Source of the DNA: JAGNLM01 sp964439835
Lineage (GTDB): Bacteria; Pseudomonadota; Gammaproteobacteria; JAABTG01
Assembly (NCBI GenBank): GCA_964439835.1
Contig: CAYTPQ010000011.1
Coordinates: forward strand, 1-64,000
Length of the DNA stretch: 64,000 nt
Direction: 5' to 3'
Translations under genes and position numbers: made by a program
The notes under the pieces: model-generated
The model's database searches: none
Told to the model about the DNA's origin: nothing
Seen by the model: the letters and a program-made list of their open reading frames with translations, nothing else
Part shown: piece after piece, positions 22,860-31,499 of the stretch
Numbering within the stretch: position 1 is the stretch's first letter
How the letters are laid out: the number at the start of each line of letters is the position of its first letter

Positions 22860-22947
22860 GGGGGTGTCCTCCGGCTGCCTGGTCCCTCGGCGGATATGGT
22901 AGCCGAGCCGCCGCCTGGTCCATAGACGGCACGGCAGGGGACTTCCG

Positions 22948-22977
22948 TTGACAGGCGCACCGGCGGGGGCCTAACGT
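22948..22977 (+). promoter_or_regulatory. Promoter of the btuB riboswitch transcript
   Basis: A perfect TTGACA (22948-22953), an 18-bp spacer and a weak -10, TAACGT (22972-22977). The predicted start near 22984 lies just before the first riboswitch base. Confidence 0.55.
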
Positions 22978-22990
22978 CCCGCGCGATGCC

Positions 22991-23186
22991 CCAGGTGCCC
23001 GCCAGCGCGCTGCGCCGGCGGGTGAAACGGGAAACCGGTGCGCGCGCCGCCTAACGGGCGGGCGCCACGCCGGTGCTGCCCCCGCAACGGTAGGTGAGTC
23101 AAAGCGGACCCGGAAGCCACTGCGCTGCGGCGCGGGAAGGCGGGCCGCCGGCGAGAGCCGCTCACGAGCCCGGAGACCGGCCTGGC
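22991..23186 (+). ncRNA. Cobalamin riboswitch
   Basis: The class hallmarks appear in order: CGGGAAACCGGTG, GCTGCCCCCGCAACGGT, GGAAGCCACTG, GGGAAGGC, and the B12-box-like CCCGGAGACCGGCC at the 3' end. The outer stem P1 forms from CCAGG (22991-22995) and CCTGG (23181-23185). It lies in the leader of btuB and should switch off this uptake operon when adenosylcobalamin is plentiful. The 178 bases between the aptamer and the btuB start are GC-rich and presumably hold the expression platform; I did not find a clear terminator there, so control of ribosome access is equally possible. Confidence 0.95.
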
Positions 23187-23364
23187 GCAGTCCAGTCGCG
23201 TGTCGCGGAGGGCGACGGCGACGGGTTGCCCGTGACGGCCCCGGGGCCCTCGCCCCGCCCGGCGGCCGCCGCCGCTCAGCCCGCGTTACCCCGTCGGGAT
23301 CCCTTCCGGGTGTCCCTGCGGTCGCTGCCCGCCGCCGCGCCCATCCTTTCTTGTGGAGGGTGTC

Positions 23365-25206
23365 GTGGAGGCGTCGTTCCCCACCCGCCGGAGCCTGATC
23401 GCGGCCCTGATGCTGGCGCCGCAGCCTCTCGCGGCGGGGCCCGCCCTGGAGCTCGCGGACCTCGTCGTCACGGCGACCCGGACCCCCGTGGCGGAGGCGC
23501 ACCTGCTGGCTGACGCCACCGTCATCGACCGCGCCGAGATGGAGCGCCGTCAGCCCCTGACCTTTCCCGACCTGCTGCGCGGCCAGCGGGGGCTATCGGT
23601 AGCCAGCGCCGGAGGCCCCGGCAAGCAGACCTCGGTGTTCATGCGGGGGACGAACGCCAAGGACGTCCTGGTGCTGATCGATGGGGTACGGGCCGGCTCG
23701 GCCACCGCTGGGACCTTTGCCTGGGAGCTCCTGCCGGTCGCCGAGGTGGATCGGGTAGAGATCGTCCGCGGCCCCCGGTCGAGCCTCTACGGGGCGGGTG
23801 CCGTTGGCGGCGTGGTGCAGGTCTTCACCCGCCGTCCTGAGACCGAGGGCATGGTCCACTCCGCCCGGGTGGGTGGTGGCGATCGCAACACCCTCCTGGC
23901 CGAGGCTGGCCTCACCGGCGGCGACGGCCGAACGGGGGTTGCCGTCCACGGCAGCTGGTTCTCCACCGACGGCAGCAACGCCCGCCGTCCCGCCGTGGTC
24001 TTCGGTACCCCGCTCGACGAGCCTGACCGGGACGGCTACCGCAACCGCGCCGTGTCCGGGCGCCTCGCCCACCGCTTCGGCCCCGCCACTGCCGTCTCGC
24101 TCGACCTGCTACAGGCCGACGGCACCACCGAGTACGACGGGTTCCCGTTCGAGACGAACCAGACGGACTACACCCAGCAGGTCTTCGGGGGGCGGGCGGA
24201 GCTCCAGCCGCTGGAGGGCTGGCGGTCCCTGATCACCGCCGGCCAGAGCCTGGATCGGCGGCGCGAGTACCGCCGGGACGGCGGCGTCCCGGCGGCGCGC
24301 TTCGACACCGAGTCGCGCACCCTCACCTGGCAGAACGACCTCGCCCTCGGGCCCGCACTGCTGACCCTCGGTGCCGACCGGCTGGAGCAGCACGTCGACA
24401 GCTCGGTGGACTACGACCGGACCTCGCGTAGCGTAAACGGGGCCTTCGCCGAGTTGCAGACGGAGGTGGGGGCGCACAAGGCCGTCGTCGGCGCGCGTGT
24501 CGACGACAACGGTCAGTTTGGCACCGTCACCACCGGGAACCTTGCGTGGGGCTATACCTTGACCTCCGGCTGGGACGTGCTCGCCACGTACGGGACCGCC
24601 TTCCGCGCGCCCACCTTCAATGAGCTCTACTACCCCGGCTTCGGCAACCCCGACCTGCGGCCCGAGCGCGCCCGGAGTCTGGAGGTCGGGGTCGTGGGGC
24701 GCGGCGCTGGCTGGACCTCCCGGGTGACGGCATTTCGCTCCCGGGTCCGCGATCTGGTCGCCTTTCCCCCGCCGAGCTACGTCGGCGAGAACATCGATCG
24801 GGCGGAGATCCACGGCCTCGAGCTCGAGGTCTCCGGTGACCTCGGGGACTGGGAGCCGCGGCTCGTTCTCACCTGGCTCGACCCGGAGGACCAGGGCACC
24901 GGAAAGACACTCCCCCGCCGGCCGCGTCAGGCGGCGGCCCTCGACCTGGACTACCGGCTCGGACCCGGCCGGCTGGGCCTGACCTGGGTCGTGGAGGGCG
25001 GAAGGTACGACGAACCCGCGAACCGCGACCGGATGGGCGGCTTCGGGGTGCTGGATCTGCGCGCCCGGTACGCGCTGGGTGGGGGCTGGGCCCTGGAGGG
25101 ACGGGTCACGAACGTCCTCGACAAGGATTACGAGACCGTCGCCGGCTTCCCGGAGCCGGGCCGGAGCCTGTTCTTGGCCGTCGCTTACAGCAACCCGGCG
25201 CCGTGA
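23365..25206 (+). CDS. btuB: TonB-dependent vitamin B12 receptor
   Basis: A 613-residue outer-membrane receptor that brings cobalamin into the periplasm using TonB energy. A signal peptide (about residues 1-25) is followed by a TonB-box-like stretch, A-D-L-V-V-T-A-T-R-T-P. The plug domain has V-F-M-R-G-T-N-A-K-D-V-L-V-L-I-D-G-V-R and R-V-E-I-V-R-G-P-R-S-S-L-Y-G. The barrel follows, with F-R-A-P-T-F-N-E-L-Y-Y-P-G-F-G-N-P-D-L-R-P-E, typical of BtuB. The GTG at 23365 has GGAGG five bases upstream; GTG 23353 is the alternative. The riboswitch upstream and the adenosyltransferase downstream make cobalamin the likely substrate. Confidence 0.95.
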   Translation: MEASFPTRRSLIAALMLAPQPLAAGPALELADLVVTATRTPVAEAHLLADATVIDRAEMERRQPLTFPDLLRGQRGLSVASAGGPGKQTSVFMRGTNAKDVLVLIDGVRAGSATAGTFAWELLPVAEVDRVEIVRGPRSSLYGAGAVGGVVQVFTRRPETEGMVHSARVGGGDRNTLLAEAGLTGGDGRTGVAVHGSWFSTDGSNARRPAVVFGTPLDEPDRDGYRNRAVSGRLAHRFGPATAVSLDLLQADGTTEYDGFPFETNQTDYTQQVFGGRAELQPLEGWRSLITAGQSLDRRREYRRDGGVPAARFDTESRTLTWQNDLALGPALLTLGADRLEQHVDSSVDYDRTSRSVNGAFAELQTEVGAHKAVVGARVDDNGQFGTVTTGNLAWGYTLTSGWDVLATYGTAFRAPTFNELYYPGFGNPDLRPERARSLEVGVVGRGAGWTSRVTAFRSRVRDLVAFPPPSYVGENIDRAEIHGLELEVSGDLGDWEPRLVLTWLDPEDQGTGKTLPRRPRQAAALDLDYRLGPGRLGLTWVVEGGRYDEPANRDRMGGFGVLDLRARYALGGGWALEGRVTNVLDKDYETVAGFPEPGRSLFLAVAYSNPAP

Positions 25207-25312
25207 CCCCCGCGGTCCGGCGCACTGGCGGACCTCGGTCCCCGCGCGGGGGCTCGCGGCGCCGTGCGGGTTCCCTAGGCAGCGGCGCGGACGGCGGTGT
25301 ACCCTCGCGGGC

Positions 25313-25867
25313 ATGGGGCAGCGGCTGACCCGCATCTACACGCGGACCGGCGACGACGGCACGACGGGTCTCGGCGACGGTAGCCGGTTGGCGAAGGACG
25401 CCCCCCGCGTCGAGGCCATCGGCGACGTCGACGAGCTGAACAGCCATGTCGGTGTCGTGCTGACCTACCCCGCGCCGGAGGCGGTGCGGGAGTCCCTGGT
25501 CGCGGTCCAGCACGACCTGTTCGACCTCGGCGGCGAGCTCGCCGTGCCGGGGCGCCACGTGATGGGCCCCCAGCAGGTGCGCCGCCTGGAGGTGGTGCTC
25601 GACGCCCTGAACGCCGACCTGCCCACGTTGCGGGAATTCATCCTGCCTGGCGGGAGTCCGGCCGCGGCCGCCTGCCACGTGGCGAGGGCCGTCTGCCGGC
25701 GGGCGGAGCGCAGGGTGGTCACGCTGGCGCGGAGCGAGCCCGTCAACCCGCACACCCGCCAGTACCTGAACCGGCTTTCGGACCTGCTGTTCGTCCTGGC
25801 GCGGGTCCTGGCCCGGTTCTCCGGAGGCGGCGAGATCTTCTGGCGCCCGCGCGGCGAGGAGGGGTGA
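25313..25867 (+). CDS. ATP:cob(I)alamin adenosyltransferase, PduO type
   Basis: A 184-residue enzyme that makes adenosylcobalamin from cob(I)alamin and ATP. The N-terminal ATP site is I-Y-T-R-T-G-D-D-G-T-T-G-L-G-D-G, then V-E-A-I-G-D-V-D-E-L-N-S-H-V-G. The helical core carries F-D-L-G-G-E-L-A and F-I-L-P-G-G-S-P-A-A-A, and the family signature C-R-R-A-E-R-R-V-V then Y-L-N-R-L-S-D-L-L-F-V-L-A-R. Length fits the PduO/MMAB class. Frames upstream of 25313 are inside or just after btuB, and the family N-terminus fixes the start. It is the second gene of the riboswitch operon. Symbol withheld: cobO, pduO and MMAB-type names are used inconsistently. Confidence 0.93.
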   Translation: MGQRLTRIYTRTGDDGTTGLGDGSRLAKDAPRVEAIGDVDELNSHVGVVLTYPAPEAVRESLVAVQHDLFDLGGELAVPGRHVMGPQQVRRLEVVLDALNADLPTLREFILPGGSPAAAACHVARAVCRRAERRVVTLARSEPVNPHTRQYLNRLSDLLFVLARVLARFSGGGEIFWRPRGEEG

Positions 25868-26413
25868 GTGGATAAGGCTGGTGTCGACACGAGAGGCGTG
25901 TGGGTGCAGGTGCTCGTCCTGGTGGCGGTGGCCGCGTTGACCCGCCTGATCCCCCACCCCCCGAACTTCGTCCCGATGGGGGCCATCGCGCTCGTCTCCG
26001 GGGTAGTTCTCGGCCACCGGGCGCTGGCCTACGTCGTGCCCCTGGCGGGCATGCTCGCCGCCGACCTGGTGCTCGGGCTACACGCTCAGATCCCCGCGGT
26101 CTACGCCTCGATGGCCGCGGTCGTCTGGCTGGGCGGCCGCCTCGGGGGACGGCGGGGACTGGTTCCGGTCACCGCCGCCGCGGTCGCCGGCTCGACCCTG
26201 TTCTTCGTGGTCACCAACCTCTCGGTGTGGGCCTTCGACGGCCTGTACCCGCCGAGCCTCGAAGGGTTGATCGCCTGCTACGTCGCCGCCCTGCCGTTCT
26301 ACGGCAACAGCCTGGTGGCGGACCTGATGTTTACGTGGGTATTGCTCGTCGCACTGGCGCACCTGGCCGGGACTCGCGCGCCTGCTCCGGTAGCTAGAGC
26401 GGCCGGAGGTTGA
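25868..26413 (+). CDS. DUF6580-type integral membrane protein
   Basis: A 181-residue protein with about five membrane helices. The signature I-P-H-P-P-N-F-V-P-M-G-A-I-A-L near residue 28 and Y-V-A-A-L-P-F-Y-G-N-S-L-V-A-D-L-M-F-T near the end match what I know as DUF6580, a family with a substrate-binding (S) component look. The GTG start directly abuts the stop of the adenosyltransferase gene, so the two are surely co-translated. Membership of a cobalamin-controlled operon suggests transport of cobalamin, a precursor or cobalt, but no ECF ATPase or T component is adjacent. Function is inferred from context only. Confidence 0.8.
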   Translation: MDKAGVDTRGVWVQVLVLVAVAALTRLIPHPPNFVPMGAIALVSGVVLGHRALAYVVPLAGMLAADLVLGLHAQIPAVYASMAAVVWLGGRLGGRRGLVPVTAAAVAGSTLFFVVTNLSVWAFDGLYPPSLEGLIACYVAALPFYGNSLVADLMFTWVLLVALAHLAGTRAPAPVARAAGG

Positions 26414-26440
26414 CGGGCAGACCGCACCTCCGCGCTCGCA

Positions 26441-26549
26441 GCGTCTGCCGGGTACGGTCCCGCGGTCCACGCCGTGAATATGTCCCTGTAGGCTCTTCTG
26501 TCGCCGTCCTGGCGACAGACGGTCCCGCGGGACCGTACCCGGCAGACGC
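26441..26549. repeat. 28-nt-core palindromic element, copy 1
   Basis: Outer arms GCGTCTGCCGGGTACGGTCC (26441-26460) and its reverse complement at 26530-26549 enclose an inner hairpin GTCGCC/GGCGAC (26500-26516) and the conserved core (26468-26495, here in the orientation CACGCCGTGAATA followed by TGTCCCTGTAGGCTC). It fills the gap between the DUF6580 gene and the convergent protease gene. Related copies: 40949, 46751, 53205. Confidence 0.9.
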
Positions 26550-26621
26550 CTCACCGTCGCACGGACGTATCGCGGTGGCCTCGCCGAAGCCGGTGCGCCT
26601 GCGGAGACCGATGGGGAACGC

Positions 26622-27359
26622 TCAGGGCCGTTTCCTGAGTTCCAGCGCCTTGCCGGTGCGGGTCATGTCGAGCCGCTCGAGGAAGGTCATCCCGAGCAGC
26701 ACCTCCCGGGGATGGGGGCCGTCGATCACCCCGGCCTCCACGCCCTGCAGCTCGATCTCCCCGACCTTGACCCGGTCCAGGACCACCTCGAAGGTGCGCA
26801 CCACCCCCGAGGCCGTCGCCGCCATCGAGGGCTTGCCGACCACGCGGTAGTCGATCCCGAGCCGCTTCGCCTGGACGGCGTTCATCGCCACCTTGCTGGC
26901 GCCGGTGTCCACCAGAAAGGTGACGGGGAGGCCGTTGATGCTCCCCGTGACGGTGTAGGTGCCGTCCTCGCCGGGCCACACCCGGACCGCCGGCCCACGC
27001 TGCTCGGCGGTCGCGAACTGGGTACTGATCCGCGACCCGAGGGGGTAGGTCCCGCGCCGGCCGTCGACCTCGAGCACCGCCTCCCGGGCGTTGGCGCTCA
27101 GAAGCTTGACGCCCTCGGGGCTGGTCTCGCCGGTGCGCAGAACCCGCTGGCGCTCGCCGATCTGCACCACCGCCCGGTCCTTGAACAGGCCCAGGACTTG
27201 AACCGAGTCGACCGCCGCGGCACCGGCCGAGACCAGCATCAGGCCGAGGGTGGCGGCACGCAGCGCCTGCGATACCGGCACCCGCGCCCATGTGCTAAAA
27301 GGACCGGCCAGGGGCGCCGCGACCGTGCACCCAGTGGCCGGTTGCACGGTCGCTGCCAT
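26622..27359 (-). CDS. Retropepsin-like (clan AA) aspartic protease
   Basis: A 245-residue protein. A hydrophobic N-terminal segment (residues 30-48) would anchor or export it. The next 70 residues, V-Q-V-L-G-L-F-K-D-R-A-V-V-Q-I then S-P-E-G-V-K-L-L, look like a small beta-domain. The C-terminal half is a single retropepsin fold with the active site F-L-V-D-T-G-A-S and a later L-L-G-M-T-F-L-E-R-L, as in the TIGR02281 family. Such proteins act as dimers, probably in the periplasm; the targets are unknown. I chose the ATG at 27359, 49 bp from the divergent amidotransferase start; the frame runs on to 27488, but that would overlap the neighbour. Confidence 0.85.
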   Translation of the reverse strand: MAATVQPATGCTVAAPLAGPFSTWARVPVSQALRAATLGLMLVSAGAAAVDSVQVLGLFKDRAVVQIGERQRVLRTGETSPEGVKLLSANAREAVLEVDGRRGTYPLGSRISTQFATAEQRGPAVRVWPGEDGTYTVTGSINGLPVTFLVDTGASKVAMNAVQAKRLGIDYRVVGKPSMAATASGVVRTFEVVLDRVKVGEIELQGVEAGVIDGPHPREVLLGMTFLERLDMTRTGKALELRKRP

Positions 27360-27408
27360 CACCGCCTTGCGTCGCCCGTTCCGGCGCGTCAACCCGAGTG
27401 AGGGGCTC

Positions 27409-28113
27409 ATGGATCCCATCCTCATCTTTCGACACGTCGCCTGCGAGGGCCCCGGATACTTCGCCGAGTATCTCGACCAACGGGACATACCCTACCGGCT
27501 CGTCTGTATCGACCGCGAGGAGCCCGTGCCTGAGCGGCCCGACGGGGCCTCCGCCCTGGTCTTCATGGGCGGTCCGATGAGTGTCAACGACCCCCTGCCC
27601 TGGGTCCAGCAGGAGCTCGACCTCGCCCGGCGTGCGGGGCAGCGGGGCCTGCCGATGCTCGGACACTGCCTTGGCGCGCAGCTGCTGGCCCGGGCCCTGG
27701 GCGGCTCCGTGGGCCCGAACCCCGTGCGAGAGATCGGCTGGTGGCCGGTCGAGGTCGTGCCGGGGGCGGCCGGCGACCCGCGGTTGGGTGGGCTGGACGG
27801 CCGCTTCGAGGTCTTTCACTGGCACGGCGAGACGTTCACCTTGCCGCCGGGTGCGGACCACCTCCTGCGCAACGCCCACTGCGAGCACCAGGCGTTCGCC
27901 GTGGGCAACGTGCTCGGCCTCCAGTTCCACGTGGAGGTCACCGCCGCCATGGTCGAGGATTGGGCTAAGGAGTACCCCGACGACGTGGGGTCGACGTCGC
28001 CGGCGGTCCAGCCGGCCTCGGCGCTCCTCGCGGGGCTGGCGGAGCGGGTGCAGCATCTGCGGTCAGTGGCCGATAACCTCTACGGACCCTGGCTGCGAGC
28101 CGTCCTCCGATGA
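27409..28113 (+). CDS. Class I glutamine amidotransferase domain protein
   Basis: A 234-residue stand-alone glutamine amidotransferase (GMP synthase-like). The nucleophile is in L-G-H-C-L-G-A-Q-L-L-A near residue 88; the oxyanion-hole region is F-M-G-G-P-M-S-V near residue 52; the catalytic His is in L-Q-F-H-V-E near residue 172, followed by Val-Glu as in the family triad. The enzyme would release ammonia from glutamine or hydrolyse a gamma-glutamyl bond; no synthetase partner lies next to it. The start at 27409 begins the conserved M-D-P-I-L-I-F-R-H-V. The frame extends upstream to 27250, which would overlap the divergent protease gene. Confidence 0.88.
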   Translation: MDPILIFRHVACEGPGYFAEYLDQRDIPYRLVCIDREEPVPERPDGASALVFMGGPMSVNDPLPWVQQELDLARRAGQRGLPMLGHCLGAQLLARALGGSVGPNPVREIGWWPVEVVPGAAGDPRLGGLDGRFEVFHWHGETFTLPPGADHLLRNAHCEHQAFAVGNVLGLQFHVEVTAAMVEDWAKEYPDDVGSTSPAVQPASALLAGLAERVQHLRSVADNLYGPWLRAVLR

Positions 28114-28156
28114 CCGCGCTGCACCCGTCGCCCCTGCCCGGCCCAAGGGCCGGCGC

Positions 28157-29740
28157 ATGCCCTGCCCCCCGGGGCGCGGCGGCGGTGTCCCCCAGGGCGT
28201 CGTGCTAGTCCCGGTGGACGCCGCGCTCCGCGAGTGCGAGTCGCGGTACCGTCGGGTGGTCGAGGCCACCCCGATGGGGGTCCACCTCTACCGGCTCGAC
28301 CCCGCGGGCCGCCTGCTGTTCGAAGGCGCCAATCCCGCCGCCGACGCCATCCTCGGGTTGGACCACCGCCAGTTCGCGGGCCGCCTGATCGAGGAGGTGT
28401 TCCCGGCGCTCGCCGGCACCGAGGTCCCCCAGCAGTGTCGGCGGGTGTGCGAGCAGGGGGAGACCTGGCAGGTCGAGGAGCTGGCGTATCGGGACGACAA
28501 GGTCCAGGGCTACTTCGAGGTCCACGCCTTCCGCACCGCGCCCGGGGAGATGGTCGTCATGTTCCGGGACGTCTCCGAGCGGCGGCGGGCCGAGGACGCG
28601 GTCCGCCGGAGCGAGGAGCGTTTCCGTCAGCTGGTCGAGAGCACTCAGGACTGGGTCTGGGAGGTCGACCGCGAGGGCGCGTACACGTACTGCAGTCCCC
28701 AATGCGAAGACGTGCTCGGCTACCGGCCGGACGAGCTGCTCGGCCGCACCCCATTCGACCTGATGCCGGCCCGCGAGGCGCGCCGAATGCGCGTCCTGTT
28801 CGGCAAGCTGGTGGCTGACCGCAAGCCGATCGTGGCAGTCGAGAACGTGAACCTGCACCGGGACGGGCTTATCCGGGTCCTGGAGACGAGCGGTGTCCCG
28901 GTCTTCGACGCCGAGGGCCGGCTCGTCGGCTACCGTGGGATCGACCGTGACGTCACCGAGCGCCACCGGGCCGAAGAGGCCATCCGCCGGCTCAACGCTG
29001 AGCTCGAGGAGCGGGTGCGGGCCCGCACCGCCGAGCTTGAGCTCGCCTACCGGGAGCTCGAGTCTTTCAGCTATTCGGTCTCCCATGACCTGCGGGCGCC
29101 GCTGCGGACCATCGACGGGTTCTCCCTCGCGATCGTCGAGGACTTTGGCGAGCGCCTCGACGACACCGCCCGGGGCTACCTGGAGCGCGTGCGGGCGGCG
29201 ACCCGGCGCATGAGCGGCCTGATCGACGACCTGCTGGCGCTCTCCCGGATGACCCGCCAGGAGATGCGTCGCGAGCCGGTCGACCTGAGCGCGATGGCGC
29301 GGGAGATCGGCCTCGAGATGGGACGGGGCGAGAACGGCCGGCGGGTCGACCTGCAGGTACAGGCAGGTCTGGTCGCCCAAGCGGACGCCCGGTTGCTCCG
29401 TCTGGCGCTCACCAACCTCCTGGACAACGCCTGGAAGTTCACGGGCCGATGTCCCGACCCCCGGGTCGAGCTCGCCCGGCGCCACGACGGCGTTTTCCTG
29501 GTGCGCGACAACGGCGCCGGCTTCGACATGGGCTACGCCCACAAACTCTTCGCGCCGTTCCAGCGCCTGCACTCCATGGACGAGTTTCCCGGCACCGGCA
29601 TTGGGCTCGCGATCGTGCAACGGGTCGTGCACCGCCACGGCGGCCGCATCTGGGCCGAGGCCGCGCCGGGGGCAGGCGCCACCTTCTTCTTCACGCTGCC
29701 GCCGGCCGACACCGGGCCGGCGGCGGGCGAGGGGCCATGA
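28157..29740 (+). CDS. Two-PAS sensor histidine kinase
   Basis: A soluble kinase of about 527 residues. Two PAS domains follow each other (about residues 20-145 and 150-275; the second has Y-T-Y-C-S-P-Q-C-E-D-V-L-G-Y). A short coiled coil (R-L-N-A-E-L-E-E-R-V-R-A-R-T-A-E-L-E) leads to the H box, F-S-Y-S-V-S-H-D-L-R-A-P-L-R, and the ATPase domain has N-L-L-D-N-A-W-K-F, D-N-G-A-G-F-D, and G-T-G-I-G-L-A-I-V. No membrane segment is seen, so it senses an internal signal, like many phytochrome-type kinases of this H-box class. The stop overlaps the start of the REC-GGDEF-EAL gene by ATGA, so the two are almost certainly partners. The exact start (28157, or GTG codons near 28202) is unsure. Confidence 0.88.
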   Translation: MPCPPGRGGGVPQGVVLVPVDAALRECESRYRRVVEATPMGVHLYRLDPAGRLLFEGANPAADAILGLDHRQFAGRLIEEVFPALAGTEVPQQCRRVCEQGETWQVEELAYRDDKVQGYFEVHAFRTAPGEMVVMFRDVSERRRAEDAVRRSEERFRQLVESTQDWVWEVDREGAYTYCSPQCEDVLGYRPDELLGRTPFDLMPAREARRMRVLFGKLVADRKPIVAVENVNLHRDGLIRVLETSGVPVFDAEGRLVGYRGIDRDVTERHRAEEAIRRLNAELEERVRARTAELELAYRELESFSYSVSHDLRAPLRTIDGFSLAIVEDFGERLDDTARGYLERVRAATRRMSGLIDDLLALSRMTRQEMRREPVDLSAMAREIGLEMGRGENGRRVDLQVQAGLVAQADARLLRLALTNLLDNAWKFTGRCPDPRVELARRHDGVFLVRDNGAGFDMGYAHKLFAPFQRLHSMDEFPGTGIGLAIVQRVVHRHGGRIWAEAAPGAGATFFFTLPPADTGPAAGEGP

Positions 29741-31467
29741 GCGAGCGAGCGGCCGGCCTGGCCGGTTTCGGCGGGGGTGGAAGGCCCCTGCAGGTCCTGG
29801 TGGTCGAGGACTCGACCGACGACGTCCTGTTGGTCGTCCGGGCGCTCACGCGGGGCGGCTACGCGCCGCGCTATCGCCAGGTCTTCACCGCGGAGGCCAT
29901 GCGCCGCGCCCTGGCGAGCGAGCCCTGGGACATCGTCATCGCCGACCACAACATGCCGCAGTTCAGCTCGACGGCGGCCCTCGAGGTGCTCAAGGACACC
30001 GGTCGCGACATCCCCTTCATCATCGTCTCCGGCAGCATCGGCGAGGACATCGCGGTCGAGGCGATGAAGGCGGGGGCGCACGACTACGTGCTGAAGGACA
30101 ACCTCGCTCGGCTCGTCCCGGCGGTCGACCGCGAGCTGCGCGAGGCCGCCGTGCGCCACGAGCGGCACCAGGCCGAGGAGCTGCTGCGCCACCAGGCCTG
30201 CCACGACGCGCTGACCGGACTCATCAACCGCAGCGAGTTCGAGCGCCGGCTCGAGCGGGCGCTGCGGGACGCGCGCGAGCTCGGCCGGCGCCACGCCCTC
30301 TGCTACATGGACCTGGACCAGTTCAAGGTCGTCAACGACACCTGCGGGCACCAGGCCGGCGACGAGCTGCTGAAGCAGCTCGTGGTGCAGCTCCGTTGCT
30401 GCATCCGGGAAACCGACACCCTGGCCCGGCTGGGCGGCGACGAGTTCGGACTGCTGCTCGAGAACTGCAGTCTTGAGAGCGCGGAGAAGGCCGCCGGCAA
30501 CCTGCTGGAACGGGTCCGGCGCTTTCGCTTCGCCTGGCTCGGCACGACCTTCGAGGTCGGCGTCAGCATCGGGCTCGTCCCCATCGACCTCTCCAGCGGC
30601 GACGTGGCCGGCCTGCTGAGCGCCGCCGACGTCGCCTGCTACACGGCGAAGGACCTGGGACGCAACCGGGTCCACGTGTACCGCACGGACGACGCCGAGG
30701 TCAGCCGCCGCCGGGGGGAGATGGACTGGGTGTCCCGGATCAAGGGCGCGCTGCGCGAGGACCGCTTCCGGCTCTACGCTCAGCCGATCGTCTCGACCAG
30801 CGACGGCACCCCGGCCGACCGGGAGGTGCTGCTGCGGCTCACGGGCGATGCGGGCGAGCTGGTCCTGCCCGAGGCCTTCGTCCCCGCCGCCGAGCGCTAC
30901 GGGGTCATGCCGGCCATCGACCGCTGGGTGGTCGAGCAGGTGGTGGAGAGCTGCGGGCGCTGGCAGCGGGAGTTTCCCGGGACCGGCTGCAGCATCAACC
31001 TCTCCGGGGCATCGGTGAACGACGACGGCTTCCTGCGCTTCCTGCGCCGGACCATCGAGGGTTACGGCATCCCGCCGCGGACGATCTGCTTCGAGATCAC
31101 GGAGACCGCGGCGATCGTCAACCTGACCAAGGCCGCGCACTTCATCCGCGAGCTGAAGGGCCTCGGCTGCCGCTTCGCCCTTGATGACTTTGGTAGCGGG
31201 CTGTCCTCCTTCAGCTACCTGAAGAACCTGCCGGTCGACTACCTCAAGATCGCGGGCGGCTTCGTCCGCGGCCTCGTCGACGACCCGGTCGACGCGGCGA
31301 TGGTCGAGGCCATCAACCGGATCGGGCACGTCATGGGCCTGCAGACCATCGCCGAGTACGTCGAGCACGACGCCCTGCTCGCGCGCATCCGCGAGATCGG
31401 GGTCGACTACGTCCAGGGCAACGCCATCGCACCGCCGGCGCCACTTCTGGGCGCCGCTGGACGATAA
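29737..31467 (+). CDS. Response regulator with GGDEF and EAL domains
   Basis: A 576-residue c-di-GMP enzyme. The REC domain (residues 15-135) has V-V-E-D-S-T-D-D, the phosphoacceptor Asp70 in I-V-I-A-D-H-N-M-P, Ser98 and Lys120. The cyclase domain has an intact G-G-D-E-F (233-237) and an inhibitory site R-E-T-D (224-227) five residues before it. The phosphodiesterase domain starts with E-V-L in place of E-A-L, but keeps the other metal-site residues: S-I-N-L-S, E-I-T-E-T, L-D-D-F-G-S-G, Y-L-K and V-Q-G-N. It may therefore make and degrade c-di-GMP, with REC phosphorylation by the overlapping PAS kinase choosing the direction. The net activity cannot be predicted from the sequence. Confidence 0.93.
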   Translation: MSERAAGLAGFGGGGRPLQVLVVEDSTDDVLLVVRALTRGGYAPRYRQVFTAEAMRRALASEPWDIVIADHNMPQFSSTAALEVLKDTGRDIPFIIVSGSIGEDIAVEAMKAGAHDYVLKDNLARLVPAVDRELREAAVRHERHQAEELLRHQACHDALTGLINRSEFERRLERALRDARELGRRHALCYMDLDQFKVVNDTCGHQAGDELLKQLVVQLRCCIRETDTLARLGGDEFGLLLENCSLESAEKAAGNLLERVRRFRFAWLGTTFEVGVSIGLVPIDLSSGDVAGLLSAADVACYTAKDLGRNRVHVYRTDDAEVSRRRGEMDWVSRIKGALREDRFRLYAQPIVSTSDGTPADREVLLRLTGDAGELVLPEAFVPAAERYGVMPAIDRWVVEQVVESCGRWQREFPGTGCSINLSGASVNDDGFLRFLRRTIEGYGIPPRTICFEITETAAIVNLTKAAHFIRELKGLGCRFALDDFGSGLSSFSYLKNLPVDYLKIAGGFVRGLVDDPVDAAMVEAINRIGHVMGLQTIAEYVEHDALLARIREIGVDYVQGNAIAPPAPLLGAAGR

Positions 31468-31499
31468 TGCCGCACTCCCGACTCTGACGGCCGTAAACC

